Below, one piece after another: positions 42,719-52,393 of a DNA stretch of 64,000 nt. Position numbers and translations under genes: made by a program. The first letter of the stretch is position 1. Every line of letters starts with the position of its first letter. The notes under the pieces were generated by a model. It saw only the letters and a program-made list of their open reading frames with translations, had not been told where the DNA came from and did no database searches. The stretch is from Nemertoderma westbladi (lineage: Eukaryota; Xenacoelomorpha; Nemertodermatida; Nemertodermatidae), in contig JAUCBJ010001846.1 in NCBI GenBank assembly GCA_032718475.1, positions 186,001 to 250,000 of the forward strand, read 5' to 3'.

Positions 42719-44232
42719 AAAATTTTAATATCGAAAGCGTTATCAAAGCGCTGCGAATTTATCAGTTTGTAGAACAAACCCCTTTGCAATTAGCCAACAA
42801 TTTAAGTACGCAATACAACAACCAAATTTTTTTTAAACGAGAAGACCTTCACCCGATTTTTTCATTCAAAATTCGAGGGGCTTGCAACAAAATGATGTTG
42901 CTAAATAAAGCACAACGCCAGCAAGGTGTTGTAGCCGCTTCAGCGGGTAACCATGCACAAGGGGTGGCCTACATTGCCGAGAAGTTGGGAATAGCGGCAA
43001 CGATTGTGATGCCTGTTTCTACCCCAACGATTAAAGTACAATCAGTTGAGAAAATGGGGGCTAAGGTTGTAATTACAGGCGATAACTTTGACCAAGCCTA
43101 TGCGCATGCCAAGCAGTTGGTTGAGGCCTCGAATCAAACCTTTATTCCCCCATTCGATGATGATGATATTATCGCTGGGCAAGGCACCATTGCCTTAGAG
43201 CTTGTCAAGCAACTTCAAACCATTGATTATGTGTTTGTCCCCATTGGTGGTGGGGGCTTGGCAGCCGGCATATCAGTTTTTTTAAAACGTTTTCATCCCA
43301 CCATTAAAGTGATAGGGGTGGAAACCAAAGAATCGCCTACTTTGTATGAAAGCATGATAAAGAGAAAGCGTATTGTGCTTGATGCAGTGGGGCTTTTTGC
43401 AGAGGGGGTGGCGGTTAAACAAATTGGCAAGCGCAATTATCCGCTTTTAACCGAGCATGTTGATCAGGTGTTATTGGTGGATGAAGATGAAACATGTGTT
43501 GCCATTAAAGATATTTTTGAACAAACCCGTGTGGTAGTAGAGCCTTCAGGGGCAATTGCCACAGCCGCCGTTAAGCGTTACATTAAAACGCGTCAGCTAA
43601 CAGGTCAGTCTATTGTTAGCCTTGTGACAGGGGCGAATATGAATTTTGACCGATTTTCTTATATTGCCCAGCAAGCCAACCTTGGTGAAGGGGGTGAGGC
43701 GATTTTAGCGGTGAGTATCCCTGAAAAAAAAGGGAGTTTCTTACAGTTTGTTACTTTACTTGGTCAGCATGCGATTACCGAATTTAATTATCGGTTTAAT
43801 GAAAATAAGGTAGCCCGGATTTTTCTTACCATTAAACTTAAAAATTACGCCACCCAAATTGATGAGTTACTGACACTGCTAAAAAATGAAGGTTATCAGG
43901 CATTGAATTTAACCAAAGATGCACTTGCTAAAACTCATGTTCGACATATGGTCGGGGGGCGTGTGAACCGAGCCATTAAAGAGCGTATTTATTCATTTTA
44001 TTTTCCTGAAAGGCTAGGTGCTTTGTTGGAATTTTTGCAGTGCTTAGGGTCGGCATGGAATGTGACTTTGTTTCATTATCAAAACCAAGGCTCCGGCCAT
44101 GGTCAGGTGCTAATTGGTTTTCAAATTGAAAAGGCGTCTGATGTAGCTCGGCTTGAAAAAAAGTTTGAAGCGGTTGGGTTTTCGTTTGAAAATGTTTCAA
44201 ATAATAAGGCGTATCGTTTATTTTTGTCGTAA
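42715..44232 (+). CDS. ilvA: Threonine dehydratase (biosynthetic, IlvA)
   Basis: IlvA deaminates threonine to 2-oxobutyrate, the first step to isoleucine. The 505 residues include the PLP-binding PIFSFKIRGACNKM (Lys of SFKIRGA), AASAGNHAQGVAY, VPIGGGGLAAGISV, and the C-terminal two-part ACT-like regulatory domain (for example ILAVSIPEKKGSF and RIYSFYFPERLGALLEF). Presence of both regulatory modules indicates the allosteric biosynthetic type. It is the last gene of the pyr/pro/ilv operon and runs convergent with rpoH, nine bases apart. Confidence 0.95.
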   Translation: MKNFNIESVIKALRIYQFVEQTPLQLANNLSTQYNNQIFFKREDLHPIFSFKIRGACNKMMLLNKAQRQQGVVAASAGNHAQGVAYIAEKLGIAATIVMPVSTPTIKVQSVEKMGAKVVITGDNFDQAYAHAKQLVEASNQTFIPPFDDDDIIAGQGTIALELVKQLQTIDYVFVPIGGGGLAAGISVFLKRFHPTIKVIGVETKESPTLYESMIKRKRIVLDAVGLFAEGVAVKQIGKRNYPLLTEHVDQVLLVDEDETCVAIKDIFEQTRVVVEPSGAIATAAVKRYIKTRQLTGQSIVSLVTGANMNFDRFSYIAQQANLGEGGEAILAVSIPEKKGSFLQFVTLLGQHAITEFNYRFNENKVARIFLTIKLKNYATQIDELLTLLKNEGYQALNLTKDALAKTHVRHMVGGRVNRAIKERIYSFYFPERLGALLEFLQCLGSAWNVTLFHYQNQGSGHGQVLIGFQIEKASDVARLEKKFEAVGFSFENVSNNKAYRLFLS

Positions 44233-44241
44233 GCAATGCGT

Positions 44242-45090
44242 TTAGTGACCAAATTTGAACATTTTTTGAAGTTGCATTAAACTTTCTTGTTCAATTTGGC
44301 GAACTCTTTCAATCGATACTTGGTATTTTTTGGCTAACTCTTTTAAAGTCACTTTTTTATCAGTTAGCCAACGTTTTTTAATAATTTCTTGGCTTTTAGC
44401 ATCTAGTTTTTGTAGGTTGAATTCAAGTTTTTTAACCTGTTCGGCTAGGTGGTAATTGTCCACAACTTGTTTTTCAGAGCTTGGCTCACCGCTTGAAAGG
44501 GTATTGGCCGGCAATTCAGCTGTGTTGCTATTGGGTGAAGGGGGGGTATCAAATGTGCAATCTTTGGCGCTGAGGCGTTTTTCCATCTCCAACACGTCTT
44601 TAACACTTGTATTCAAATCTTTGGCAATTAATAGGGCTTCTTCTTTAGTTAACCAGCCTTCTTGTTTTTTTTTGCTTCTTAATTTGAAAAAAAGTGAGCG
44701 CTGGGCTTTGGTGGTGCATATTTTAACAATGCGCCAGTTGCGTAAAATAAACTCATGAATTTGGGCTTTAATCCAATATACGGCAAAGGTCACCAAGCGA
44801 ATATTTTTAGTGTGGTCAAATCGTTTGATGGCATTCATTAAACCAATGGCACCTTCTTGAACAAGATCGTTCATATCCAGCCCATAGCCCTTGTAGGTTT
44901 GGGCGGTGTAGTAGACGAATCGCATATTAGAGATCACCAAAAGTTTGGCAGCGTCTAGGTCATTTTGCTCGCGGTAACGTTTAGCTAGCTCGTATTCTTC
45001 CTCTTTTGTCAGAACTGGGTAGGTTCGAATTTTGGCAAGACCCGAAGATAGTGTTAGATTTTGAAAAGTTGCAAGTGTTCTATTTGTCAT
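44242..45090 (-). CDS. rpoH: RNA polymerase heat-shock sigma factor (sigma-32)
   Basis: The 282-residue sigma-70 family protein has the RpoH-type region 2 ([36 protein letters not shown]) and [19 protein letters not shown]. It also carries the RpoH box [13 protein letters not shown], found only in this group. A C-terminal region 4 helix-turn-helix ([21 protein letters not shown]) recognises the -35 element. I chose ATG 45090, which overlaps the infA stop by 11 bases. It directs transcription of chaperone genes; grpE-dnaK-dnaJ lie divergently next door, and a near-consensus sigma-32 promoter precedes dnaK. Confidence 0.95.
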   Translation of the reverse strand: MTNRTLATFQNLTLSSGLAKIRTYPVLTKEEEYELAKRYREQNDLDAAKLLVISNMRFVYYTAQTYKGYGLDMNDLVQEGAIGLMNAIKRFDHTKNIRLVTFAVYWIKAQIHEFILRNWRIVKICTTKAQRSLFFKLRSKKKQEGWLTKEEALLIAKDLNTSVKDVLEMEKRLSAKDCTFDTPPSPNSNTAELPANTLSSGEPSSEKQVVDNYHLAEQVKKLEFNLQKLDAKSQEIIKKRWLTDKKVTLKELAKKYQVSIERVRQIEQESLMQLQKMFKFGH

Positions 45091-45322
45091 TCGTTTTTGG
45101 TTTGTTGAATTCTCTATAAACAATACGACCTTTGGTTAAGTCATAAGGGGTCATTTCTATTTTAACGGTATCACCGGGTAGAATTTTAACGTAATTTTTC
45201 CTAATTTTACCCGAAAGATTAGCAACAATCTCATGCTTATTTTCAAGCATCACTTTAAACGTAGTGTGGGGTAATTTTGACGTAATAACGCCCAGCATGG
45301 TGATGATATTGTTTTTTGACAT
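45080..45322 (-). CDS. infA: Translation initiation factor IF-1
   Basis: IF-1 binds the ribosomal A site during initiation. The 80-residue OB-fold protein contains [51 protein letters not shown] and FNKPKTNDK, matching bacterial IF-1 (about 72 residues) with a short tail. It is encoded just upstream of rpoH and shares 11 bases with it, an unusual pairing that could couple IF-1 and sigma-32 expression. The grpE gene starts 91 bases away in the opposite direction. Confidence 0.94.
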   Translation of the reverse strand: MSKNNIITMLGVITSKLPHTTFKVMLENKHEIVANLSGKIRKNYVKILPGDTVKIEMTPYDLTKGRIVYREFNKPKTNDK

Positions 45323-45413
45323 TGCTTGTACTTACTTGAATTTATAATTATTATGCTTATTCTTACTTTCTAAAAAGTAGGGCGTAATTATAGCATGTTG
45401 TGAGGTAGATAAA

Positions 45414-45956
45414 GTGAGTAAATCAAAAAAAGGCATTGAAGAAATGAAAGAAAACTTAAAAAAAGCTGAAGGTGATCAAAAAGATGAAGATATAACGTCG
45501 GTTGAAAATGAATCAATTGAATCAACCGAGCAGGCGGTATGTGAAAGCTGTGAAGAATTAAAGGATAAATTATTGCGACTTCATGCTGATATGGACAATT
45601 TACGTAAAAGAACACAGCGTGATGTTGAAAATGCTTATAAATTCAGTTTAGAAAAGTTTGTTAAGTCGCTACTGCCTGTTTTAGACACCTTTGACCTAGC
45701 CATTAAAAATACAAAAAGTCAAGAAAGCCTAGAAGGGATTCAAAACATTCAAACCATGTTTTTAACCACTCTAAAAAAAGAAAATATTGAAGTCATTAAC
45801 CCACAAGGTGGATTATTTGACCCAGCTCTACACGAAGCAGTTACAACCCTTGAATCAGCCGATCACACAAAAGACCAAATTGTTGATGTTTTGCAAAAAG
45901 GATACCAACTAAGTGGTCGCTTAATTCGACCTGCCATGGTGTGTATTGCAAAATAA
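45414..45956 (+). CDS. grpE: Nucleotide exchange factor GrpE
   Basis: GrpE releases ADP from DnaK. The 180-residue protein has an acidic, Lys-rich N-terminal tail and a long coiled coil with ELKDKLLRLHADMDNLRKRTQRD (family signature). The C-terminal beta domain (VINPQGGLFDPALHEAVTTL, VLQKGYQLSGRLIRPAMVCIAK) follows. I chose GTG 45414 with GAGG seven bases upstream; an ATG at 45444 is possible but gives a shorter tail. It begins the chaperone operon. A CTTGAA at 45335 lacks a matching -10 so no sigma-32 site is claimed here. Confidence 0.93.
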   Translation: MSKSKKGIEEMKENLKKAEGDQKDEDITSVENESIESTEQAVCESCEELKDKLLRLHADMDNLRKRTQRDVENAYKFSLEKFVKSLLPVLDTFDLAIKNTKSQESLEGIQNIQTMFLTTLKKENIEVINPQGGLFDPALHEAVTTLESADHTKDQIVDVLQKGYQLSGRLIRPAMVCIAK

Positions 45957-45958
45957 AA

Positions 45959-45987
45959 CTTGAAATTCTCCATCATCAACCCCATAA
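45959..45987 (+). promoter_or_regulatory. Sigma-32 (heat-shock) promoter upstream of dnaK
   Basis: CTTGAAA (45959-45965) and CCCCATAA (45980-45987) are separated by 14 bases. This matches the sigma-32 consensus of CTTGAAA, 13-15 bases and CCCCATNT almost fully. The site lies 54 bases before the dnaK ATG, so RpoH from the neighbouring gene probably drives dnaK directly. Confidence 0.85.
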
Positions 45988-46041
45988 AAAAGACACGCAA
46001 CATTAAACCATACCAGAACTGTTTGAAGGAGATAAAAAATA

Positions 46042-47967
46042 ATGGCTAAAATTATCGGCATAGACTTAGGTACAACCAACTCATGCATGGCCTTGTTTGA
46101 AAGCGGTGAAACACGGATTATTGAAAATGGCGAGGGCGCCAGAACCACCCCCTCTATCGTTGCCTTTTCAAAAGATGACGACCAAGTGCTAGTGGGTCAA
46201 GCCGCCAAACGACAAGCCGTCACCAACCCTGAAAACACACTATTTGGCATTAAGCGCTTGATCGGTCGTCGCTTTGAAGAAGATGCTGTCCAAAAAGACA
46301 TTGAAGTAGTGCCGTTTAAAATCGTCAAAGCCGATAACAACGATGCTTGGGTTGATATTAAAGGTAAAAAAATGGCACCTCAAGAAATATCCGCCAAAAT
46401 ACTAGGTAAAATTAAAAAAGATGCTGAAGCCTTTTTGGGTGAGCCTGTCACCGAAGCGGTGATCACAGTGCCTGCTTACTTTAATGATTCCCAGCGTCAA
46501 GCCACTAAAGATGCCGGGCAAATTGCAGGCTTAACGGTTAAGCGTATTATCAACGAACCCACCGCCGCCGCCCTTGCTTATGGCATGGATAAGGTGGATC
46601 GGGATTGTAAAATTGCCGTTTATGACTTAGGTGGGGGTACCTTTGATGTCTCCATCATTGAAATGGCCAAAGTCGATGGCGAAATGCAGTTTGAAGTGCT
46701 TGCCACCAATGGCGATACTTTCCTAGGGGGTGAGGATTTCGATCAACGCTTGATCAGCTACTTAATTGACGAATTTAAAAAAGAACAAAGCACTGACCTA
46801 TCGAAAGACCCAATGGCCTTACAACGCTTAAAAGAAGCCGCTGAGAAAGCCAAAATTGAACTATCCTCCAATCAACAAACCGACCTAAACCTGCCTTATA
46901 TCACAGCGGATGCAAGTGGCCCTAAACATTTAAACATGAAATTAACACGGGCAAAACTGGAATCACTGGTTGAAGATTTAGTTGAAAAAAGCCTAAAGCC
47001 TTGCCAAATCGCCCTAGACGATGCTGGCCTTTCAAGTAGTGAAGTCAACCACGTTATTTTAGTGGGCGGTCAAACACGCATGCCTAAAGTACAACAAGCT
47101 GTTTCCGACTTTTTTGGCAAAGAAGTCCGCAAAGATATCAACCCCGATGAGTCCGTCGCAATGGGGGCTGCTATTCAAGCCGGTGTTTTAAGTGGTGATG
47201 TGAAAGACATATTATTGATGGATGTCACCCCCCTATCATTGGGGATTGAAACCCAAGGTGGTGTTATGACCAAATTAATTGAGAAAAACACCACCATCCC
47301 CACCAAAAAATCACAAGTTTTTTCAACCGCGGAGGATAACCAACCCGCCGTTAGTGTGCACGTACTTCAAGGGGAGCGTGAAATGGCAACGCATAACCGC
47401 ACCTTGGGGCGTTTTGAGCTAACTGGCATTGACCCAGCACCGCGTGGCATGCCTCAAATTGAGGTGACCTTTGATGTGGATGCAAACGGCATTATTCATG
47501 TATCCGCCAAAGACAAAAAAACCAACAAAGAGCAAAAAATTCAAATTGAATCCTCTTCTGGTTTATCCAAAGAGCAAATTGAAAAAATGGTTCAAGAGGC
47601 CGAAGCCAACGCCGAGGGCGATAAAAAACTAAGAACACTGATTGATGCCAAAAACAGTTGTGATACCTTAGTTCACAGCACTAAAAAGTTATTAGCTGAA
47701 AATGGAAAAGATATTGACAGTGCTGAAAAAGAAAAAATAGACGAAAAGATTAAATCGCTTGAAGAGGCGATCAAAGGTGATGACTTAGAGCGTATTGAAA
47801 GCGCCTCAAAGCAGTTGAGTGAGGCCAGCGCTAAGCTAATGGAGAAAAAATACGCCCAGCAGGCTCAGGGGGCTGATTCCGCTCAAAACCAACCAAAAGC
47901 AGATAAAAAGGCGGATGAAGAGCACGTGGTAGAAGCCGACTACCAAGAGGTAGACGATAAAAAATAA
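46042..47967 (+). CDS. dnaK: Chaperone DnaK (Hsp70)
   Basis: DnaK is the ATP-driven Hsp70. The 641 residues start [17 protein letters not shown] (phosphate 1), with [31 protein letters not shown] (phosphate 2) and [16 protein letters not shown]. The substrate-binding domain includes [16 protein letters not shown], and the tail reads [16 protein letters not shown]. Length is normal. It follows grpE, with its own sigma-32 promoter and an AAGGAGAT ribosome-binding site. dnaJ is 123 bases downstream. A possible hairpin lies in that gap (about 47990-48035). Confidence 0.97.
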   Translation: MAKIIGIDLGTTNSCMALFESGETRIIENGEGARTTPSIVAFSKDDDQVLVGQAAKRQAVTNPENTLFGIKRLIGRRFEEDAVQKDIEVVPFKIVKADNNDAWVDIKGKKMAPQEISAKILGKIKKDAEAFLGEPVTEAVITVPAYFNDSQRQATKDAGQIAGLTVKRIINEPTAAALAYGMDKVDRDCKIAVYDLGGGTFDVSIIEMAKVDGEMQFEVLATNGDTFLGGEDFDQRLISYLIDEFKKEQSTDLSKDPMALQRLKEAAEKAKIELSSNQQTDLNLPYITADASGPKHLNMKLTRAKLESLVEDLVEKSLKPCQIALDDAGLSSSEVNHVILVGGQTRMPKVQQAVSDFFGKEVRKDINPDESVAMGAAIQAGVLSGDVKDILLMDVTPLSLGIETQGGVMTKLIEKNTTIPTKKSQVFSTAEDNQPAVSVHVLQGEREMATHNRTLGRFELTGIDPAPRGMPQIEVTFDVDANGIIHVSAKDKKTNKEQKIQIESSSGLSKEQIEKMVQEAEANAEGDKKLRTLIDAKNSCDTLVHSTKKLLAENGKDIDSAEKEKIDEKIKSLEEAIKGDDLERIESASKQLSEASAKLMEKKYAQQAQGADSAQNQPKADKKADEEHVVEADYQEVDDKK

Positions 47968-48089
47968 CCGCTTACTTAAGATAAATGAAACAAAATAGGC
48001 TGGGGTGTGTGAAAATAACGTGGCCTGTTTTGTATTATCAAGGTTATCTAAACTAAACAATATGCTCATTAAACGCGTCAAGATCAACC

Positions 48090-49211
48090 ATGTCTAAAGA
48101 TTATTACCAAATACTAGGCGTTGATAAAAATGCCACAGCCGATGAACTGAAAAAAGCCTATCGCCGCTTGGCGATGAAACACCACCCCGACAGAAATCCC
48201 GATAACCCCGAAGCTGAAGCCAAATTTAAAGAATTAGGTGAGGCCTACGCCGTGTTATCAGATGATAACAAGCGTCGGCAATACGACCAATTTGGAACCA
48301 CCGCAGGCATGGGCGGTGCTGGGGGTTTTCAGGGTGACTTTGGCGACATATTCGGTGATTTATTTGGCGATATATTTGGGGGTGGGCGCCGCAGTGGTCA
48401 GGCAAGTAGACAAGCCCAAAAGGGCAGTGATTTGTTGCTTCGCATGCGTTTATCGCTTGAGGAAGTCGCCCAAGGCCTTGGGCGCAATATTGAAATTAAA
48501 CGCACAAGAAGCTGCAAGCCCTGCAGGGGTTCTGGCGCCAAGCCTGGTACTAGGCCCCAAACTTGTACTCGTTGTAATGGTGCAGGCCGCGTGCAAGTGC
48601 GCCAAGGTTTTTTTGCAGTGCAAACTGAATGCGGGGCGTGCTCAGGTACTGGGCAGGTTATACAAGAAAAATGTAGTGGTTGTCGTGGATCAGGCGTTGA
48701 AAATGAGAAAAAACGCTTGGTGATCAAAATACCTGCAGGTATTCATCATGGCGATAGAATGCGTATATCAGGTGAAGGCAATGCGGGTAAAAATAATGGC
48801 CCGTCGGGTGATTTGTATGTAGATATTGAAGTCAAACCACATGATATTTTTAAACGACAAGATAATGACCTGCATTGTGAAATACCGGTCAGTGTTATTA
48901 CCTTAACCGTGGGTGGTGCTGTGGATGTGCCCCTACTTGGTGGGGGGCAAATTAATTTAAAAATTCCCGAAGGTACACAAACTGGTAAAGTATTTCGTGT
49001 GCGCACCAAGGGGTTAAAAGAAGTGCGTCGCCATAAAACAGGCGATTTATTAATTCACATCTTAGGGGAAACACCTGTGGGCTTAACCGATGATCAAAAA
49101 AAGATTTTATCTGATTTTGACCAAGCCCTTTCTAACTGCAAGCAAGAACACAATCCCCAGTCAAAAAGTTGGCTCAAAAAGGTGAAGTCTATTTTTATGA
49201 ATGATGGTTGA
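48090..49211 (+). CDS. dnaJ: Chaperone DnaJ (Hsp40)
   Basis: DnaJ stimulates DnaK ATPase and delivers substrates. The J domain ([23 protein letters not shown]) has the HPD loop in [11 protein letters not shown] Gly/Phe-rich stretch ([16 protein letters not shown]) follows. Four CxxCxGxG zinc motifs are present: [24 protein letters not shown] and CSGCRGSG. The C-terminal substrate-binding domains include [20 protein letters not shown]. Its 373 residues fit type I DnaJ. It closes the heat-shock operon; a short hairpin GCCTTT..AAAGGC follows at 49230-49243 without a clear T tract. Confidence 0.97.
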   Translation: MSKDYYQILGVDKNATADELKKAYRRLAMKHHPDRNPDNPEAEAKFKELGEAYAVLSDDNKRRQYDQFGTTAGMGGAGGFQGDFGDIFGDLFGDIFGGGRRSGQASRQAQKGSDLLLRMRLSLEEVAQGLGRNIEIKRTRSCKPCRGSGAKPGTRPQTCTRCNGAGRVQVRQGFFAVQTECGACSGTGQVIQEKCSGCRGSGVENEKKRLVIKIPAGIHHGDRMRISGEGNAGKNNGPSGDLYVDIEVKPHDIFKRQDNDLHCEIPVSVITLTVGGAVDVPLLGGGQINLKIPEGTQTGKVFRVRTKGLKEVRRHKTGDLLIHILGETPVGLTDDQKKILSDFDQALSNCKQEHNPQSKSWLKKVKSIFMNDG

Positions 49212-49321
49212 GTGGTTATTTTATCATTTGGCCTTTTTAAAGGCTTAAACATAAAAAACATTCACCTTAATTAATTCAAACCACCCCAACATGATAGATA
49301 CTTAAAAATCAAATAGTTTCA

Positions 49322-50560
49322 GTGGGGTTTGAGCTTGCAACAAATGAGGTAAAATACCTCCCGCTTAGTTCTGACCGCTCATTACTTGATTGGGATATTA
49401 TTCTTTTTAGGGCAGATGACTACATTGCCAGTAGTGCTAATCACTGGCCGCTAGAAATAAATGATGCCCTTGAAATGGGGAAAATGGTCATTGCTTATCT
49501 TTGTGAGCAAACACCTAACTATTTAAATATTGAGAAAGTTGATTTTCGTAAGGGCAACTGCATCAAGCTTGCCACTACTAAGCACGCACAGATCATCGCC
49601 GATTATTGGGCTGAATTTGGTGAACTTTCAACCTATAAAGTTATTTTAGACAAAAACTGCGGCTCACCCATTCTGTTAACACAAAGTGGTGATAAAATTG
49701 TTGGTGGAATCAGAAAATTGCAATCAGGCAAGGGCACCATGCTGTTGTTGCCTGATATTGATTTTAATTTAGAAGGCTTCTCGGAAACTAACCTTGGTGG
49801 AAATTGGAAGGATAAAGCACATAATTTTTCATCAAAATTAATCAAACACATTGTTTCAATCCACAAGGCGCTCACTAGCAACTGCACACCACCAGAGTGG
49901 GTTACTAACCCAAATTATGTCTTACCAAAAGAAGACAAACTGCTTGCAAATTTAGAACAGGTCGAACAACAAATCAAAACACTCCAAATACAAAAAAATA
50001 AACTACAACCCACTATTAAAAAGGCGGGAAGATTACGCGGTTTGTTATATGAGAAAGGCAAAGCATTAGAGCTTGCCATCCTAGATGCCCTAAAAATTCT
50101 AGGTTTTAAGGCAGTTTCTTTTGAACAAGGTAACTTAGCGTTTGATGTGGTTTTTACCTCCCAAGAAGGTCGGTTTATTGGTGAAGCCGAAGGTAAAGAC
50201 CATAAAGCCATCAACATCGACAAATTTAGGCAGCTTGAATCAAATATTTCTCAAGACTTACAGCGCGATGAAGTTAAAACATCTGCCAAAGGGGTTTTAT
50301 TTGGTAATGCTTTTAGGCTTGCGCCAATACAAAATCGCGTGGATCCTTTTACTGAAAAATGTAAGGACTCATCCCAGAGAAACTCAACAGCATTGGTTTT
50401 TACACCTGATTTGTTTGTTGTGGTGTGGTACCTTTCTAGGTATGAAGATGCAGCCTTTGCAAAGCAATGCAGAGCTACTATTGCAAGTACAATTGGTTAC
50501 GTTTTGTTCCCTGAGATACCCAATAAAGGCAAAGCAGCTAAAGCGAAAAAAGAACTCTAA
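49322..50560 (+). CDS. Uncharacterised protein with a nuclease-like (PD-(D/E)XK-type) C-terminal domain
   Basis: The 412-residue frame begins at GTG 49322, but the upstream TAG (49295) leaves only ATA-start codons, and the opening FELATNEVKYLPLSSDRSLLDWDIILF looks as if a few N-terminal residues are missing. Residues 1-190 contain GKGTMLLLPDIDF. A coiled coil (about 200-235, LLANLEQVEQQIKTLQIQ) leads to a domain with KALELAILDALKILGF, FDVVF, GRFIGEAEGKDHKAINIDK and QLESN. A D followed at a distance by E-x-EGK is the kind of layout seen in restriction-type nucleases. Function is unknown. It may be a stand-alone defence or repair nuclease. Confidence 0.55.
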   Translation: MGFELATNEVKYLPLSSDRSLLDWDIILFRADDYIASSANHWPLEINDALEMGKMVIAYLCEQTPNYLNIEKVDFRKGNCIKLATTKHAQIIADYWAEFGELSTYKVILDKNCGSPILLTQSGDKIVGGIRKLQSGKGTMLLLPDIDFNLEGFSETNLGGNWKDKAHNFSSKLIKHIVSIHKALTSNCTPPEWVTNPNYVLPKEDKLLANLEQVEQQIKTLQIQKNKLQPTIKKAGRLRGLLYEKGKALELAILDALKILGFKAVSFEQGNLAFDVVFTSQEGRFIGEAEGKDHKAINIDKFRQLESNISQDLQRDEVKTSAKGVLFGNAFRLAPIQNRVDPFTEKCKDSSQRNSTALVFTPDLFVVVWYLSRYEDAAFAKQCRATIASTIGYVLFPEIPNKGKAAKAKKEL

Positions 50561-50795
50561 AAGACATAACCAATCAACCAGGTGCGAAAATAAATTACCA
50601 CACTGCAATTTTTTTGGTCAGCAAAACAAAAGTAGAAATATAGGTTATTCATCAAATTTTTTATGTGTAAATTTTTGTATCTTGATCATTAAAAAATGAG
50701 GCAATACTTAACCTGCCAAGCAATTTTGGCACTTGCAGTACCCCCCTATTTATAGTAATTTTTGACCACCCAAGACCTAATTAAATAAATTTTTA

Positions 50796-52307
50796 ATGAA
50801 AAACCTTCTTAAATCGCTTGAAAAAGGCAAAGCACAGTTATCCGCTCACCCCTTTTACCACTGGGTGAAAACAAGCCCAATTCCCTTTGAAAAAAAGCTG
50901 ATGTTCATCCCCATCATGATCCACTTTGTGATGAACTTTCGAGACATGAACCGTTGGGTTATTCGCTTTGAAAACGACCAAAAAAACCCCTTTAAACAAA
51001 CCATCAACAACCACACCTTGGAAGATGAAACCCACTCCAAACTATTTTTAGAAGACTGGCACAAACTACATATGGACGATAAAACAAACTGGCAACCAAA
51101 AGACCTACTATGGTGGCTATTTTTAGCACCCAATACCGAAACCATCAGGCAATGCGGTGCAGAATATATTCGCCTAGCCGTCGAAGATAGAGGTGATCCC
51201 TTGGTTCGCTACGCCCATGCTGAAACGGTTGAAATATGTGGCCGTGTATTTTTTGAGTGCATATCGCCCTTGGCCGATGCCCTTGGTAAAGCAAAAAAAC
51301 TAAATTATCGCTACTTTGGCCTATATCACTTTGCGCGTGAAAAAGGCTCAATGATTGATTCAGAAGCCCTTTTCCACCAACAAACTCTGACTCTCACCCA
51401 ACAAAAACGCGCCCAAAATTTAGCTCATCGCATGTTTGAACTTTTTTTTATATTGCACGACGCCTTTTTTGACTACATTCAGCAATATGTCGAAACCAAC
51501 ACCTTGCCCCGCCCTTCTACTGCACCAAACATCCAAATTCAACCAATCACCAAAATTGAAGTACCAAACATTAAAACCGCCTTTCATCCCAATCAACAAA
51601 CCCTTCAAACACAGCTAAACAACTGCAAAAAAAAGGCCGAAGCCCACCCCTTTTATCAACACCTGCGAACAAATCCCCTACCCGCCAAACAAAAACTACA
51701 GCGCTTCATCCCCCTATGGGCGTTTGACATATTAGGCTATCGAGACCTAAACCAATACGGCTTTCGTTACCCAAACCCGCAAACCCACCTTGAGTACCAC
51801 ATCAACCAACAGGTGGATAACTTCATCACCCACAGCCAACTATTTTTAACCGACTGGGAAGCCTTGGGCATGGATAAAGCTCTATGTTGGGTGCCTAGCC
51901 AGCTGCTTGATTTTTTATACTTTGATCATGGCATGAACGTGCACCGAAAGCATTTAATTGGGTTTATGAAACTAGCCATTGAACATGATGATCCTGTTGA
52001 GCGGTTGTACTTCATTCAAGCCCTAGAGGCAAGCGGTGAAGCCTTTTTTAACGCTACTGCCACCCTGGCCAAAGCCTGTGAAAAAACCGACGGTATCGTA
52101 CTCAATTACCTAGGTAATCAACACAGCATTTATCACCCACATCCGCACGTGCAACCTTTAGAAATTTTACAAGACCAACCTATCAACAAACAGCAGTGTA
52201 CTCATATTCAAAAACTGATCGAAACCGTATTTCAAGCACTGGATCAAAACTTAAACCTATCTTTTGAGGCAGTCTTAACCAACAAATTTGCAATTCAATA
52301 CCACTAA
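50796..52307 (+). CDS. Tandem heme-oxygenase-like diiron domain protein, second domain degenerate
   Basis: The 503-residue protein is an internal duplication. Each half opens with ...AHPFYxH/W...P.....KL..F/IP and then ...YRDxN or FRDMN. The first domain (about 20-245) keeps the acid/His positions I would expect for a heme-oxygenase-like diiron fold: NHTLEDETHSKLFLEDWH, RLAVEDRGDPLVRYAHAETVEIC, and HFAREKGSMIDSE. The second (about 270-500) reads VDNFITHSQLFLTDW, LAIEHDDPVERLYFIQALEASGE and YHPHPHVQP, so the first acid is lost. The family could oxidise fatty acid or amino acid-like substrates, but I cannot name it. It is monocistronic; a hairpin follows at 52312-52331. Confidence 0.55.
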   Translation: MKNLLKSLEKGKAQLSAHPFYHWVKTSPIPFEKKLMFIPIMIHFVMNFRDMNRWVIRFENDQKNPFKQTINNHTLEDETHSKLFLEDWHKLHMDDKTNWQPKDLLWWLFLAPNTETIRQCGAEYIRLAVEDRGDPLVRYAHAETVEICGRVFFECISPLADALGKAKKLNYRYFGLYHFAREKGSMIDSEALFHQQTLTLTQQKRAQNLAHRMFELFFILHDAFFDYIQQYVETNTLPRPSTAPNIQIQPITKIEVPNIKTAFHPNQQTLQTQLNNCKKKAEAHPFYQHLRTNPLPAKQKLQRFIPLWAFDILGYRDLNQYGFRYPNPQTHLEYHINQQVDNFITHSQLFLTDWEALGMDKALCWVPSQLLDFLYFDHGMNVHRKHLIGFMKLAIEHDDPVERLYFIQALEASGEAFFNATATLAKACEKTDGIVLNYLGNQHSIYHPHPHVQPLEILQDQPINKQQCTHIQKLIETVFQALDQNLNLSFEAVLTNKFAIQYH

Positions 52308-52393
52308 TTTCTCGCCTTTAAAGTAAGGCGAATGGCTTCAACTTATGTGAAAGATTCGTTACAATCAGACCCTATTGTTAGAGTGGAGTTAGT

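Noticed and set aside
45335-45362. Sigma-32 promoter before grpE
   Set aside because: CTTGAA is present at 45335 but no CCCCAT-like -10 follows at 13-15 bases.
47990-48036. Terminator between dnaK and dnaJ
   Set aside because: AAAATAGGC and GCCTGTTTT can pair, but the loop is over 20 bases and a terminator inside the operon is unlikely.
52312-52331. Hairpin TCGCCTT...AAGGCGA as a terminator
   Set aside because: No T tract follows on either strand; it may still be a weak structure.
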